Part shown: positions 8,765-17,817 of the stretch, one piece after another
Position numbering within the stretch: the first letter of the stretch is position 1
Layout of the letters: each line of letters starts with the position of its first letter
Source: Arcobacter venerupis
Lineage (GTDB): Bacteria > Campylobacterota > Campylobacteria > Campylobacterales > Arcobacteraceae
DNA: 64,000 nt
Assembly (NCBI RefSeq): GCF_013201665.1
Contig: NZ_CP053840.1
Coordinates: 2,170,001 to 2,234,000 of the forward strand
Direction: 5' to 3'
Made by a program: the position numbers and the translations under genes
Notes under the pieces: generated by a model
Seen by the model: the letters and a program-made list of their open reading frames with translations, nothing else
What the model was told of the DNA's origin: nothing
Databases searched by the model: none

Positions 8765-8787
8765 TATAAACTCTAAAAGAGTTTATA
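8765..8787 (-). terminator. Terminator after dctM
   Basis: TATAAACTC/GAGTTTATA hairpin with a 5-base loop. On the minus strand it follows the dctM stop and leads into a T-rich stretch. It closes the ten-gene lig-dct operon. Confidence 0.55.
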
Positions 8788-8797
8788 TATCTTTTTA

Positions 8798-10198
8798 TTA
8801 ATTCCCTGCAAGCCAATGAGGCATAAATAATGATAACCATGGAAGGAAGAGTAATACTCCAATTCTTATGATTTCTGCTCCAACAAAAGGAATAACCCCT
8901 TTGAATATCTCAATCATAGGAACTTTTTCTGATATTTTTGAAATAATAAATACATTTAATCCAACAGGAGGAGTAATTAAACCTAACTCAACGGATATGA
9001 GAGCCAATATACCAAACCAAATTTTTAAATCTTCATTATTCATTCCGAATCCAGCAGTTGCAGCTGTTACATATTCTCCACCATTAATACTTACAAGCAC
9101 TGGCCAAATAAATGGAATAATTACAAGAATCATGGCCATTGAATCCATAAAGAACCCAAGAATAATAAAAATGATTAAAATCCCAATCAGAACCATCCAA
9201 GGATTAACATCAACCGTCATTGCCCACTCTGCAATAGCTTGAGGAAGACCAGAACGTGTAAAAAATCCTTTTAAAACCTCTGCTCCAAATAGAATATAAT
9301 AAATCATAGCACTTGAAACTGCTGTTTCAACCAAACTATCTTTTAATCTTTTAAAAGTTAATCCCTCGCCTTTACCATATCGTATTCTTTGATAAAGACC
9401 ATACATCGCTATAATAAATACTCCTGCAGCTGCAGCTGGAGTTGGTGTAAATAAACCTAATCCAAGTCCTAGAATAATTGAACCAAAAGTTAAAACAACT
9501 GGTATCAATCCTAAGAATGCCTTATTTCTTTCTTCTTTACTTAAAGGCTCAGATGCAGGCCCTAATTCTGGTTTTATTCTTACTTGAATAATAATAACCA
9601 TAATAAAAAACAATACAGCTAATAATCCAGGAAGAATAGCTGCTTGAAACATTTCAATAATTGAACCCTCAACAACAATTGCATATAAAATTAATGCAAT
9701 AGATGGAGGAATTAAAATTCCAAGTGTTCCACCAGCTGCTAATGTTCCAGTTGCTAACCTTGGAGAATAATTTAATTTTTCAAGTTCAGGTAATGCAATT
9801 TTTCCCATAGTTGAAGCTGTTGCCAAAGATGAACCAGAAACTGCCCCAAATCCTGCACAAGCACCAATTGCAGTAATTGCAACTCCACCTCTAAATCTTC
9901 CAAATATTGCATTCATACCTATAAATAAAGCTTGTGCAAGTTTTGTATGACTCGCTAGATATCCCATAAAAATAAATAAAGGAATAACTGAAAGCTCATA
10001 GTTTGCTAGATTTTCCCAAAGCAAACTCTTATATTGCATAATATACGGTTCAAATCTTATATATGGAACATATATAGAAAGAACAAAAGTTCCCACGATT
10101 CCAGTAAAAGCCATAGCGAAAGCTACTCTTGCTTTTAATACTAAAAGAAAGAAAAAGAAGATAAGTCCAACTAATCCAATTAACTCTTTATCACCCAT
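8798..10198 (-). CDS. dctM: TRAP transporter large membrane subunit
   Basis: A 466-residue inner-membrane protein with about 12 hydrophobic segments, the DctM fold of the TRAP family. Conserved stretches such as GSSLATASTMGKIALPELE, TLGILIPPSIALILYAI and LITPPVGLNVFII are family signatures. It forms the Na+-driven channel with DctQ, whose stop overlaps its start by 8 bp. Because it is the last gene of the protocatechuate operon, the most likely cargo is protocatechuate or a related aromatic carboxylate. This is the only DctM in the window and probably serves both DctP proteins. Confidence 0.9.
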   Translation of the reverse strand: MGDKELIGLVGLIFFFFLLVLKARVAFAMAFTGIVGTFVLSIYVPYIRFEPYIMQYKSLLWENLANYELSVIPLFIFMGYLASHTKLAQALFIGMNAIFGRFRGGVAITAIGACAGFGAVSGSSLATASTMGKIALPELEKLNYSPRLATGTLAAGGTLGILIPPSIALILYAIVVEGSIIEMFQAAILPGLLAVLFFIMVIIIQVRIKPELGPASEPLSKEERNKAFLGLIPVVLTFGSIILGLGLGLFTPTPAAAAGVFIIAMYGLYQRIRYGKGEGLTFKRLKDSLVETAVSSAMIYYILFGAEVLKGFFTRSGLPQAIAEWAMTVDVNPWMVLIGILIIFIILGFFMDSMAMILVIIPFIWPVLVSINGGEYVTAATAGFGMNNEDLKIWFGILALISVELGLITPPVGLNVFIISKISEKVPMIEIFKGVIPFVGAEIIRIGVLLFLPWLSLFMPHWLAGN

Positions 10199-10721
10199 CT
10201 AATTTTCCCCCTTTATGTAAAAATATTTGAAAAAACAATACAATTGACCATAATCCAAGTGAAATAATCCCTGGAATGTAAAAAGGCCATTGTGCCCAAC
10301 CTAATGTTGTCGCAACTGAGCCATCACTAAAAGATTCAGTCATTCCCATAAACATCAATATTCCTAAAAATATAACAAATATTAATGTACAACTTAACCA
10401 TAAAATATCTAGTATTTGTTGAAATTTTGGAGAGAATTTATCAGCAAAAAAATCAACTGCCACATGTCCCCTTTGAGCCTGAGCCCAAGGGAAAAACATT
10501 AAAGCAATACAACTTGTCAATAATCTCACCAAATCTTCATAACCAGTTAATCCAGATATATTAAAATCAAATAACCTTGTAACTTTATCTAGACCAAAAG
10601 CAGTAATATTAATTACTGTTGTTCCTATAATTATTATCAACATTATTCCTGCTAAATATACCCACCAAAGACAAATTGTTCTTAATCTGTTTTCCATATA
10701 TATTCTTAATTTTGCTTGCAT
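10191..10721 (-). CDS. dctQ: TRAP transporter small membrane subunit
   Basis: A 176-residue protein with four hydrophobic helices. It has the DctQ signature of a polar MFFPWAQAQRGHVAVDFFAD segment and a C-terminal helix pair. It pairs with DctM in the membrane and docks the substrate-loaded DctP. The gene sits 12 bp downstream of dctP and overlaps dctM, so the three are translated together. The start at 10721 gives MQAKLRIYMENRL; an internal ATG nine codons later is also possible. Confidence 0.85.
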   Translation of the reverse strand: MQAKLRIYMENRLRTICLWWVYLAGIMLIIIIGTTVINITAFGLDKVTRLFDFNISGLTGYEDLVRLLTSCIALMFFPWAQAQRGHVAVDFFADKFSPKFQQILDILWLSCTLIFVIFLGILMFMGMTESFSDGSVATTLGWAQWPFYIPGIISLGLWSIVLFFQIFLHKGGKLDG

Positions 10722-10733
10722 ATATCAGCCTTT

Positions 10734-11774
10734 TTATTTACTACTAGCAGAAATTGCCTCTCTTGCAGAATCTACAAGTTTTTGACCATCTATACCTTTT
10801 GTTTTTGCTTCTTCTACCCATCTTTGAACAACTTGTTCTCCAGCTTTATTAAATTCAGCCATTGCATTAGAATCTAATTTTATGATTTCTCCACCTTTTG
10901 AATCTTTTTGCATTTGCATTCCAGGTTTTTCAAAATCCATCCAAAGTTGTCCAACTTCTTTAACAGTATTCATATCAACACTATCTAATAAAACTTTTTG
11001 TAACTCTTTTGATAGTGAATTAAATCTATCATTATTCATAAGAAGCATAAATACAGAAGTTCCAAATCTTTCACCTTTTTCACCCTCAATTGAGTATTGA
11101 GTTAATTGAGCAAATTTATATGCTGGAAAAACTTCAAATGGAACAAGTGCACCATCAATAGCATTTTTTGATAAAGCTTGTGGTAAATCAGGTAAAGGCA
11201 TACCAACAGATTCTGCACCCATAGCTTCAATATACCAACCAGCAGTTCTTGAAGGTGCTCTTAATTTTAAACCTTTTAAATCTGACATATTTGTTATTTT
11301 TTTATTAACTGTATGAAGTGCATTTCCTGCTGCTGCATAAACTAATAAAGGCTTTACATCTGTAAAATCATCTTTAATTAAATCAAACTTTTCTCTCATA
11401 GCAATTGATGTTGCAACAGCATCACCAATATGCACAGTTGGTAATTCAAAAACTTCTGTTCTTGGGAAAACTCCTGGAGTATAACCGGGAAGTGTCCAAA
11501 CTATGTCAGCTGTACCATTTCTAACTTGTTTATAAAGTTCATCTGGTTTTCCACCCATACTCATTGATGGGAATATCTCAATTTTTAATTTTCCACCCGA
11601 TGCTTCTTCAATTTTCTTAGCCCATGGCTCAAGAAGTTTTGTTTGTAAAGGTGCTTTTGAACTCATAAAATGATGTACTGTAATTACTTCTACATCATCT
11701 TTCGCAAATAATGAATTTGCAGACAAAATAGCTCCTACAAATAAAAATGCACTTTTTGTAATAATATTTTTCAT
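10734..11774 (-). CDS. dctP: TRAP transporter solute-binding protein (DctP family)
   Basis: Periplasmic binding protein. The ATG at 11774 is preferred over an in-frame one 60 bp upstream: it follows AAGGAGAGAGAG at good distance and begins a clean signal peptide (MKNIITKSAFLFVGAI, cleavage after SLFA). The mature part has the DctP motif LKLRAPSRTAGW and the ligand-loop GMPLPDLPQALSKNAIDG. It is paralogous to the DctP at 4064. It directly follows ligC and precedes dctQM, so a protocatechuate-type acid is the likely ligand. Confidence 0.88.
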   Translation of the reverse strand: MKNIITKSAFLFVGAILSANSLFAKDDVEVITVHHFMSSKAPLQTKLLEPWAKKIEEASGGKLKIEIFPSMSMGGKPDELYKQVRNGTADIVWTLPGYTPGVFPRTEVFELPTVHIGDAVATSIAMREKFDLIKDDFTDVKPLLVYAAAGNALHTVNKKITNMSDLKGLKLRAPSRTAGWYIEAMGAESVGMPLPDLPQALSKNAIDGALVPFEVFPAYKFAQLTQYSIEGEKGERFGTSVFMLLMNNDRFNSLSKELQKVLLDSVDMNTVKEVGQLWMDFEKPGMQMQKDSKGGEIIKLDSNAMAEFNKAGEQVVQRWVEEAKTKGIDGQKLVDSAREAISASSK

Positions 11775-11847
11775 AAACTCTCTCTCCTTAGTTTTGATTA
11801 AAATAAGTTCCTTGATTAAATAAGAACCCAACATATATTCTTTAAAT

Positions 11848-12786
11848 TTATTTCATTTTCTTTTCAAGTAAATCAAGTATTTTCATTGCTGATAATGCTT
11901 GTTGAACACTTGCATTTGGTTCTCTTTTTTCTTTAATTGCTGATATAAATTCTCTATCTTGAAGTTCAATCCCATTCATCGAAACTGCAACTTTTGAAAC
12001 ATCAATTTGTTCTTCTTTTCCTGTGAATAAATCATCATATCTAGCAATAAAAGTCCCCTTATCACAAATATATCTAAAGAATGTACCTAGTGGCCCATCA
12101 TTGTTAAATGATAATGATAAAGTACAAAGTTTCCCACTTGCTGTTTTAAGACCAATACTCATATCTAAGGCAATTCCAAGTTCTGGATGAATTGGCCCTT
12201 GCATTCCTTGAACTTCAACTATTTCTTCACCAGTTTGATAAGCAAATAAATCAACTGTATGACAAGCGTGGTGCCATAATAAATGATCAGTCCAAGATCT
12301 AGGTTCACCTAAAGCATTTGTATTTGTTCTTCTAAAAAAGTATGTTTGTACATCCATTTGTTGAATATTTAATTCACCTGCTTTTATTTTATTATGAATA
12401 TATTGATGTGATGGATTAAATCTTCTTGTATGTCCAGCCATTGCAACAAGTCTCGTTTTCTTTTGAACATCCACAATTGCTTGTGCATCTTCTAAAGTAT
12501 CAGCCATTGGAATTTCAATCATTACATGTTTACCAGCATTCATCAAAGCAATTGCTTGCTCTGCATGGATTTGAGTTGGACTTGTGATGATAGCTGCATC
12601 AAAATCATATTTTAAAGCATCTTCTAAAGTTAATGTATAATTTGGAACATTGAATTGCTCAGCTACTTTTTTAGTACCCTCTTCTCTTCTTCCAACTAAA
12701 CATACAACTTCTACATCTTCAATATTTGAAAGTGCATCAAGATGTTTTTTACCAAATGCACCATTTCCTACTACACATATTTTCAT
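11848..12786 (-). CDS. ligC: 4-carboxy-2-hydroxymuconate-6-semialdehyde dehydrogenase
   Basis: Oxidoreductase of 312 residues in the Gfo/Idh/MocA family. It has an N-terminal NADP-binding motif GNGAFGKKH (residues 7-15), EIPMADTLEDAQ in place of the common EKP motif, and a C-terminal alpha/beta domain with WTDHLLWHHACHTVDLF. These features and the length match LigC/PmdC. That enzyme oxidises the hemiacetal form of the ring-cleavage product to 2-pyrone-4,6-dicarboxylate with NADP+. It lies 11 bp after ligB, as in other protocatechuate 4,5-clusters. Confidence 0.88.
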   Translation of the reverse strand: MKICVVGNGAFGKKHLDALSNIEDVEVVCLVGRREEGTKKVAEQFNVPNYTLTLEDALKYDFDAAIITSPTQIHAEQAIALMNAGKHVMIEIPMADTLEDAQAIVDVQKKTRLVAMAGHTRRFNPSHQYIHNKIKAGELNIQQMDVQTYFFRRTNTNALGEPRSWTDHLLWHHACHTVDLFAYQTGEEIVEVQGMQGPIHPELGIALDMSIGLKTASGKLCTLSLSFNNDGPLGTFFRYICDKGTFIARYDDLFTGKEEQIDVSKVAVSMNGIELQDREFISAIKEKREPNASVQQALSAMKILDLLEKKMK

Positions 12787-12797
12787 TTTTATAATCC

Positions 12798-13643
12798 TTA
12801 CTTTTTATTCTCTAATATTGTTAGAGAATAATTAGTATTTGATACAGGAGTGTGCATGAATCTATGAACTTCATTCACTTCTTTATCCATAGCACCTCTC
12901 ATAACTAACCACATAATAGCTTCTGCACCCTCACTACCTGTTTCTCTAATTAACTCTGTTAGTGAAATATCTTTGATACTTTCAGGATCATTTACTAAAC
13001 CATCTAACCATTTTCTATCATAATCTTGATTAATGAGACCTGCTCTTGGTCCTTGTAATTGATGAGATAATCCACCCGTTCCAACGATAGCTACAGTAAT
13101 ATCTTCAGGAAATGAATCAATTGCTTCTCTAATTGCTTTACCTAAGTTATAACATCTATTACCTTTTGGTTGTGGATATTGAACAACTCCTACATATAAA
13201 GGAATAAATTTACAAGGCCACTCTTGACAATCTTCACCAAACATAATTGATGCGGGAACTGAAAAACCATGATCAACATCTAATTCAAAAGAAAAAGCAA
13301 CATCAAATTCTTTTTCATTAAAATGCTCTGCAATATGTGCTGATAATGTAGCATCACCTTTAAATGTTGGAACAGGTCTTCTACCATACCCTTCATCAGC
13401 AGGTAAATACTCATCAGCAATACCAATACCAAATGGAATTACATTTTTTAAAGAAAAGTTAGAACCATGATCATTGTATACAATAATACAAACATCAGGT
13501 TTATTATCTTTCATCCATTTTCTTAATGGTTTAATTCCCTCATTAAATGGTTCCCAATATGGTCCAACATTTGTTTTTTCATCAAAAACGTGCATAATTG
13601 TTGGTATGTGTGAGGTACCAATTCCTCCAATAATCTTAGCCAT
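12798..13643 (-). CDS. ligB: Protocatechuate 4,5-dioxygenase beta subunit
   Basis: Catalytic subunit of 281 residues of the class III extradiol dioxygenases. Iron ligands are visible as H12 in GTSHIPT, H59 in YNDHGS and a Glu near 238 in ETGSEGAEA. The catalytic His194 lies in GTGGLSHQLQGPRAG. The match to LigB of Sphingobium continues across DVDHGFSVP and FGEDCQEWPCKFIPL. It opens the ring of protocatechuate between C4 and C5 with O2. It overlaps ligA by 8 bp, consistent with a 1:1 complex. Gallate dioxygenases are usually fused proteins, so protocatechuate is the better assignment. Confidence 0.93.
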   Translation of the reverse strand: MAKIIGGIGTSHIPTIMHVFDEKTNVGPYWEPFNEGIKPLRKWMKDNKPDVCIIVYNDHGSNFSLKNVIPFGIGIADEYLPADEGYGRRPVPTFKGDATLSAHIAEHFNEKEFDVAFSFELDVDHGFSVPASIMFGEDCQEWPCKFIPLYVGVVQYPQPKGNRCYNLGKAIREAIDSFPEDITVAIVGTGGLSHQLQGPRAGLINQDYDRKWLDGLVNDPESIKDISLTELIRETGSEGAEAIMWLVMRGAMDKEVNEVHRFMHTPVSNTNYSLTILENKK

Positions 13644-14055
13644 TACTTCTTTCCTTATTCTCTTTTATACTTCTATTACCCTCAATTGGTCGTCCACCGT
13701 TTATCATCATTTGTTGAAATTCTGCATGAGTAATAGGAGGTTCATTCATCATTGCGCCTGCTTGTTGCATTACAAGACCCAAAGTTGCTGCTATTTTCCA
13801 TAAATAATAGATATTTCCACCCATGTCTAATAAACCATTTAAATCTCTTTTTCTAATAGCATCTTTCATCTCCTGCGTCAATTTAGGAAATCTACTCATG
13901 TACTCTTCTTCATCTTTTAAAAATGCTTGTCTTGCTTCTTCTTTATTTAAAGTGTCACAAAATTTATTTAACTCATAACCTTTGATACACGTTTGTAAAT
14001 CAAAAACTATTGTTCCTGGAATATCTTTATAATCTCTATCTTCATAATTAATCAT
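13636..14055 (-). CDS. ligA: Protocatechuate 4,5-dioxygenase alpha subunit
   Basis: Small subunit of 139 residues, the size of LigA. The family stretches RFPKLTQEMKDAIRKRDLNG and LLDMGGNIYYLWKIA are present. The alpha subunit forms a lid over the LigB active site and helps to bind the substrate carboxylate. Its stop overlaps the start of ligB, and its own start overlaps the stop of ligJ by one base, so all three are translationally coupled. Confidence 0.92.
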   Translation of the reverse strand: MINYEDRDYKDIPGTIVFDLQTCIKGYELNKFCDTLNKEEARQAFLKDEEEYMSRFPKLTQEMKDAIRKRDLNGLLDMGGNIYYLWKIAATLGLVMQQAGAMMNEPPITHAEFQQMMINGGRPIEGNRSIKENKERSNG

Positions 14056-15101
14056 TATTTTTCTCCTTCACTAAAATGTTTTTCGATATGTTGATTAATT
14101 CTTGGGAATATTTTTCTTATATTATCTTCGAAAATCATTTTTTTCTTATTATCACTAATTTTCGCAGCATCTATATAGCGTTTTGTATCATCAAAATAGT
14201 GACCAGTTAATGGATCAATTCCTCTAACAGCTCCTATCATTTCAGATGCAAATAAAATATTTTCAGTTGGAACTAAATCTAATAATAAATCAATACCTTC
14301 TTGATGATATACACAAGTGTCAAAATAGATATTATTTTCAATAATTTTATTTATATTATCAAGTCCTAACATATCAGCTAAACCTCTAAATCTTCCCCAA
14401 TGATAAGGAACAGCTCCACCACCATGAGGAATAATAAATTTTAATTCAGGAAAATCTTTGAACAATGTTTTACTCATAAAAAGTTGAGTAAAAGCAGTTG
14501 TATCAGCTCCTAAATAGTGTGAAGATGTTGTATGAAATGCACAATTACAAGAACCACTCACATGAATCATTGCAGGAGTTTGAAGTTCAACCATTTTTTC
14601 ATATAATGGATACCAATATTTATTATCCAATGGTGGTGCATCATTCCAATAACCACCTGATGGATCTGGATTTAGATTAAAACCTATAAAATTGTATTCT
14701 TTAACACATCTTTCTAACTCTTTTACACTTGCCTCAATTGAAGCACCAGGAGATTGAGGAAGTTGTGCTGCACCTACAAAATTTTTAGGGAAAAGTTCAA
14801 CAATTCTTGCAATTAAATCATTGCAATGTTCAGTCCAAGTTACACTTGTAGTTAAATTCCCAATATGATGTTCCATCTTACTAGCACGAGGAGAAAAAAT
14901 TGTTAAATCAGTTCCTCTTTGAGTTTGTAATTTCAATTGATTATTTATAATACTTTCTCGTAATTGGTCATCAGTAATATTAATTTCACCCTTTAAATGA
15001 TGAATCAATGGATTAAAGTTAAACTCTTTTATTTGTTGATCTCTATAATCAGTTAACTCTTTTGGAGCTGTTGTATAATGTCCATGGCAATCAATAATCA
15101 T
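14055..15101 (-). CDS. ligJ: 4-oxalomesaconate hydratase
   Basis: A 348-residue amidohydrolase-superfamily protein. It begins MIIDCHGHYTTAP (metal-binding DxHxH), has IHVSGSCN and IIPHGGGAVPYHWGR in the middle and a late LFASEMIGAVRG, all typical of LigJ/PmdE. The enzyme adds water to 4-oxalomesaconate to give 4-carboxy-4-hydroxy-2-oxoadipate. It is Zn-dependent in studied relatives. Its place between the aldolase ligK and ligA matches its step. Confidence 0.88.
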   Translation of the reverse strand: MIIDCHGHYTTAPKELTDYRDQQIKEFNFNPLIHHLKGEINITDDQLRESIINNQLKLQTQRGTDLTIFSPRASKMEHHIGNLTTSVTWTEHCNDLIARIVELFPKNFVGAAQLPQSPGASIEASVKELERCVKEYNFIGFNLNPDPSGGYWNDAPPLDNKYWYPLYEKMVELQTPAMIHVSGSCNCAFHTTSSHYLGADTTAFTQLFMSKTLFKDFPELKFIIPHGGGAVPYHWGRFRGLADMLGLDNINKIIENNIYFDTCVYHQEGIDLLLDLVPTENILFASEMIGAVRGIDPLTGHYFDDTKRYIDAAKISDNKKKMIFEDNIRKIFPRINQHIEKHFSEGEK

Positions 15102-15102
15102 T

Positions 15103-15822
15103 TTATATTCCTTTCTTTAAATCTTCAAGTGAGTCATAATATTTAAAACCTGCTGCTTCTAAACCTGGTCTCATGTTGTATAAATCCAAACCTAAAACAC
15201 CATCTTCAAACTTAGCTCTTTTTTCACCTTCAAAAGATTCTCTTTTTTGGGCAGCATCAGCAACTATTTGTGCATTTTCATATGGAACAATACAAATTCC
15301 ATCATCATCAGCAATAACAATATCACCTGGATTTATTTGTTGACCACCACAAATAATTGGAATATTTACAGAACCTAAAGTATTTTTTACTGTTCCTTTA
15401 ATGCTAATAGCTTTTGACCAAACAGGGAAATTCATCTCTTTTAAATCTTTAGTATCTCTTACTCCACCATCAATAACTAAACCTTTTACACCTTGCGCAA
15501 TTGCTGAAGTTGCTAATAAGTCTCCAAAGAAACCATCATCATTTTCAGTAGTGCAACCAGCAATAATAATATCACCTGGTTGTGCTAATTCCATTGCTAC
15601 ATGTAACATCCAGTTATCACCTGGTTGTAGTAAAACTGTTATTGCACTTCCTGCGATTCTAACACCTGAAAAAACAGGTCTTAAATAAGGTTTTAATTGC
15701 CCTACTCTTTTTTGTGCTTCATGAACTGTTGCACTTCCTAGTTTTTCTAATCTATCTATTTGTTCTTGAGGTGCTCTGTTAATATTTTTAACTGCTACAC
15801 CTAATACTTGTTCTCTTAGCAT
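15103..15822 (-). CDS. ligK: 4-carboxy-4-hydroxy-2-oxoadipate aldolase
   Basis: Class II pyruvate aldolase of the HMG/CHA aldolase (RraA-like fold) family. It has the signature GDIIIAGCTTENDDGFFGDL, then GLVIDGGVRDTKDL with the Arg and Asp that bind pyruvate and the metal. The start at 15822 (MLREQVLGVAV) is chosen because GGGAGGAC precedes it at ideal distance. The upstream in-frame ATG at 15861 lies inside ligI and lacks a ribosome-binding site. The enzyme splits its substrate into pyruvate and oxaloacetate, the last step of the pathway. Confidence 0.88.
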   Translation of the reverse strand: MLREQVLGVAVKNINRAPQEQIDRLEKLGSATVHEAQKRVGQLKPYLRPVFSGVRIAGSAITVLLQPGDNWMLHVAMELAQPGDIIIAGCTTENDDGFFGDLLATSAIAQGVKGLVIDGGVRDTKDLKEMNFPVWSKAISIKGTVKNTLGSVNIPIICGGQQINPGDIVIADDDGICIVPYENAQIVADAAQKRESFEGEKRAKFEDGVLGLDLYNMRPGLEAAGFKYYDSLEDLKKGI

Positions 15823-15823
15823 C

Positions 15824-16696
15824 TTAGTCCTCCCATCCATATAATTTAGCTGGATTGTCAACTAGAATTTTCTTTTGTAATTCTGGATCTGGAACCATTA
15901 AAGAGAATAAATCTAAAAGATCCGCATCATTTGGCATAAACTCTTTGATATTTGGATGAGGACAATCTGTTCCCCATAAAACTCTATCAGGTGCAATTGC
16001 AACTAACTTTTGCGCATAAGGAATAGCTTCATAAAAAGGAGGTTGTACACCAATTCTTTCAGCTCCTGAGATTTTAACCCACCAGTTTGTTTTTTTCATA
16101 AATTCACATAAAATTTTAAATGCTTCTTGCTCAATCCCTTTGCTAGTTGGAACTCTTCCCATATGATCAACAACAATTGTCATATCAAATTTTGCAAAAA
16201 AATCTTCATATTTAATAATATCTTCTGCATTAACATGAATTACCAAATGCCATCCAAAAGGAATTACTCTATTTATAACTCTTTCCATCATCTCTAAATC
16301 AGGTGCACCACCTAAATGAGTAACAAAATTAAATCTTATACCCTTAACACCATTGTCATTTAAGTATTTGAAATCTTCATCCGTAAATGAATCATCAGCC
16401 ATACAAACGCCTTTATATCTTTTTGGGTCATTTTTTATTGCATCCATCATCGCAGAATTATCTTTACCATGACAAGAAGCTTGTACTAATACAGCTCTTG
16501 AAATACCAATTTTATCGTGCATCTTTCTCAAAAGTGCTTCTGGTGTATCAGGTGGCCAATATGTAGCTTTTTGCGAATAAGGAAATATTTCATGTGGACC
16601 AAATACATGACAATGTGCATCACAAGCATTTTTCATTGTTTTGTAAACTGGTGTTTTTGTATTCCTATCTGGTGCTAAACATGTTTTCTTTTCCAA
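15824..16696 (-). CDS. ligI: 2-pyrone-4,6-dicarboxylate hydrolase
   Basis: Amidohydrolase of 290 residues. It starts the fold with CDAHCHVFGP (HxH) and continues with GISRAVLVQASCHG and VVDHMGRVP. The late catalytic Asp is in LWGTDCPHPN. This matches LigI/PmdD, which opens the lactone of 2-pyrone-4,6-dicarboxylate to 4-oxalomesaconate without needing a metal. It is the second gene of the operon, 10 bp after ligU, and abuts ligK. Confidence 0.9.
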   Translation of the reverse strand: MEKKTCLAPDRNTKTPVYKTMKNACDAHCHVFGPHEIFPYSQKATYWPPDTPEALLRKMHDKIGISRAVLVQASCHGKDNSAMMDAIKNDPKRYKGVCMADDSFTDEDFKYLNDNGVKGIRFNFVTHLGGAPDLEMMERVINRVIPFGWHLVIHVNAEDIIKYEDFFAKFDMTIVVDHMGRVPTSKGIEQEAFKILCEFMKKTNWWVKISGAERIGVQPPFYEAIPYAQKLVAIAPDRVLWGTDCPHPNIKEFMPNDADLLDLFSLMVPDPELQKKILVDNPAKLYGWED

Positions 16697-16706
16697 AATT
16701 TTTCCT

Positions 16707-17795
16707 TTATATATTATTAATTATTTCTTGGGGAGGATATGCCTCACCTTTACTTATAAGTCTAGCTGTTCTTAATAGTCCAGCTTTTTTTATTACTAAT
16801 TCATCATTTATCTCTTCACAAGTTAATTCAACTGAAAATTCACCACTTGGATGTTCAACAGAAATTATTCTATTTGATTTATTACTATTTTCAAATACAT
16901 TACTTGTGATACAATCTTCATACAAACAAGCACTAGCAACTGAAACAGCACCTAATACACCAATTGATGAGTGACAAACATGAGGTATAAATGTTCGCGT
17001 ATTTATATTTCCTCCATTTCTTGCTTTTGATACAATTGTCATTTTAGGAACAACTTTGTTTGTAACATCACCTAAATTCATAAGCGGACCAACTTTTAAT
17101 CTAATATTTTCTAATTTACTTCTAAATATTTGATCATTACTCAACTCTTCACAAGTTTCATATCCAGTTTTCCCTAACTCACTTGCATTAATAAGTACAA
17201 CAGGCATACCATTATCAATACATGTAATTTCAACTCCATCAATTACATCCTTCTTATTTCCTGTTGGAAATAAAGAACCACATACAGAACCAGCAACATC
17301 TATATAATTACAAATTATAGGAGATGAAGTTCCTGGTACACCATCAATTTTTGCATCACCTACGTAAGTTAACTTGCTATTTGGTGTTTGCATAATTAAT
17401 TCACAAATGCTATTGCTATTTAACATATTTACTTTTATAGCTGTTGTACCATCAGTAGCATTTATCATTTTGCTTTCAATTGCAAAAATACCTACTCCTG
17501 ACAATATATTTCCGCAGTTGGGAGAACTATCAACTCTATTTTCACCAACAACTACTTGAACAAATAAATAATCAACATCACAATCTTTTTCTTCAGATTT
17601 ACTGATAATAGCAACTTTACTAGTAAGGGGGTTCGCGCCACCTAATCCATCAATTTGTCTTAAATCACGACCAACAATACTTAATATAATTTCATCACGA
17701 AGTTTTGTATCTTTTGGTAAATCTTTTTTATTAAAGAAAATACCCTTAGAGCTACCACCTCTAATTTGCATATATGGTATTGAAAAATAACTCAT
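16707..17795 (-). CDS. ligU: 4-oxalomesaconate tautomerase/isomerase, PrpF family
   Basis: A 362-residue PrpF-like protein with the diaminopimelate-epimerase fold. It has QIRGGSSKGIFFNKKDLP at residues 11-28, a Cys in SPNCGNILSG near residue 100 and CHSSIGVLGAVSVA near 280, all shared by PrpF, GalD and LigU. Family members move the double bond of 4-oxalomesaconate, preparing it for LigJ. It is the first gene of the lig operon with the shared operator block just upstream. Sequence alone does not settle whether it is closer to GalD (keto-enol tautomerase) or LigU (delta-isomerase). Confidence 0.8.
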   Translation of the reverse strand: MSYFSIPYMQIRGGSSKGIFFNKKDLPKDTKLRDEIILSIVGRDLRQIDGLGGANPLTSKVAIISKSEEKDCDVDYLFVQVVVGENRVDSSPNCGNILSGVGIFAIESKMINATDGTTAIKVNMLNSNSICELIMQTPNSKLTYVGDAKIDGVPGTSSPIICNYIDVAGSVCGSLFPTGNKKDVIDGVEITCIDNGMPVVLINASELGKTGYETCEELSNDQIFRSKLENIRLKVGPLMNLGDVTNKVVPKMTIVSKARNGGNINTRTFIPHVCHSSIGVLGAVSVASACLYEDCITSNVFENSNKSNRIISVEHPSGEFSVELTCEEINDELVIKKAGLLRTARLISKGEAYPPQEIINNI

Positions 17796-17817
17796 ATTAG
17801 ACCTTTATTTTAATTTC

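Noticed and set aside
13474-13803. 109-codon plus-strand frame across ligB and ligA
   Set aside because: Antisense to two strongly conserved genes; no family resemblance.
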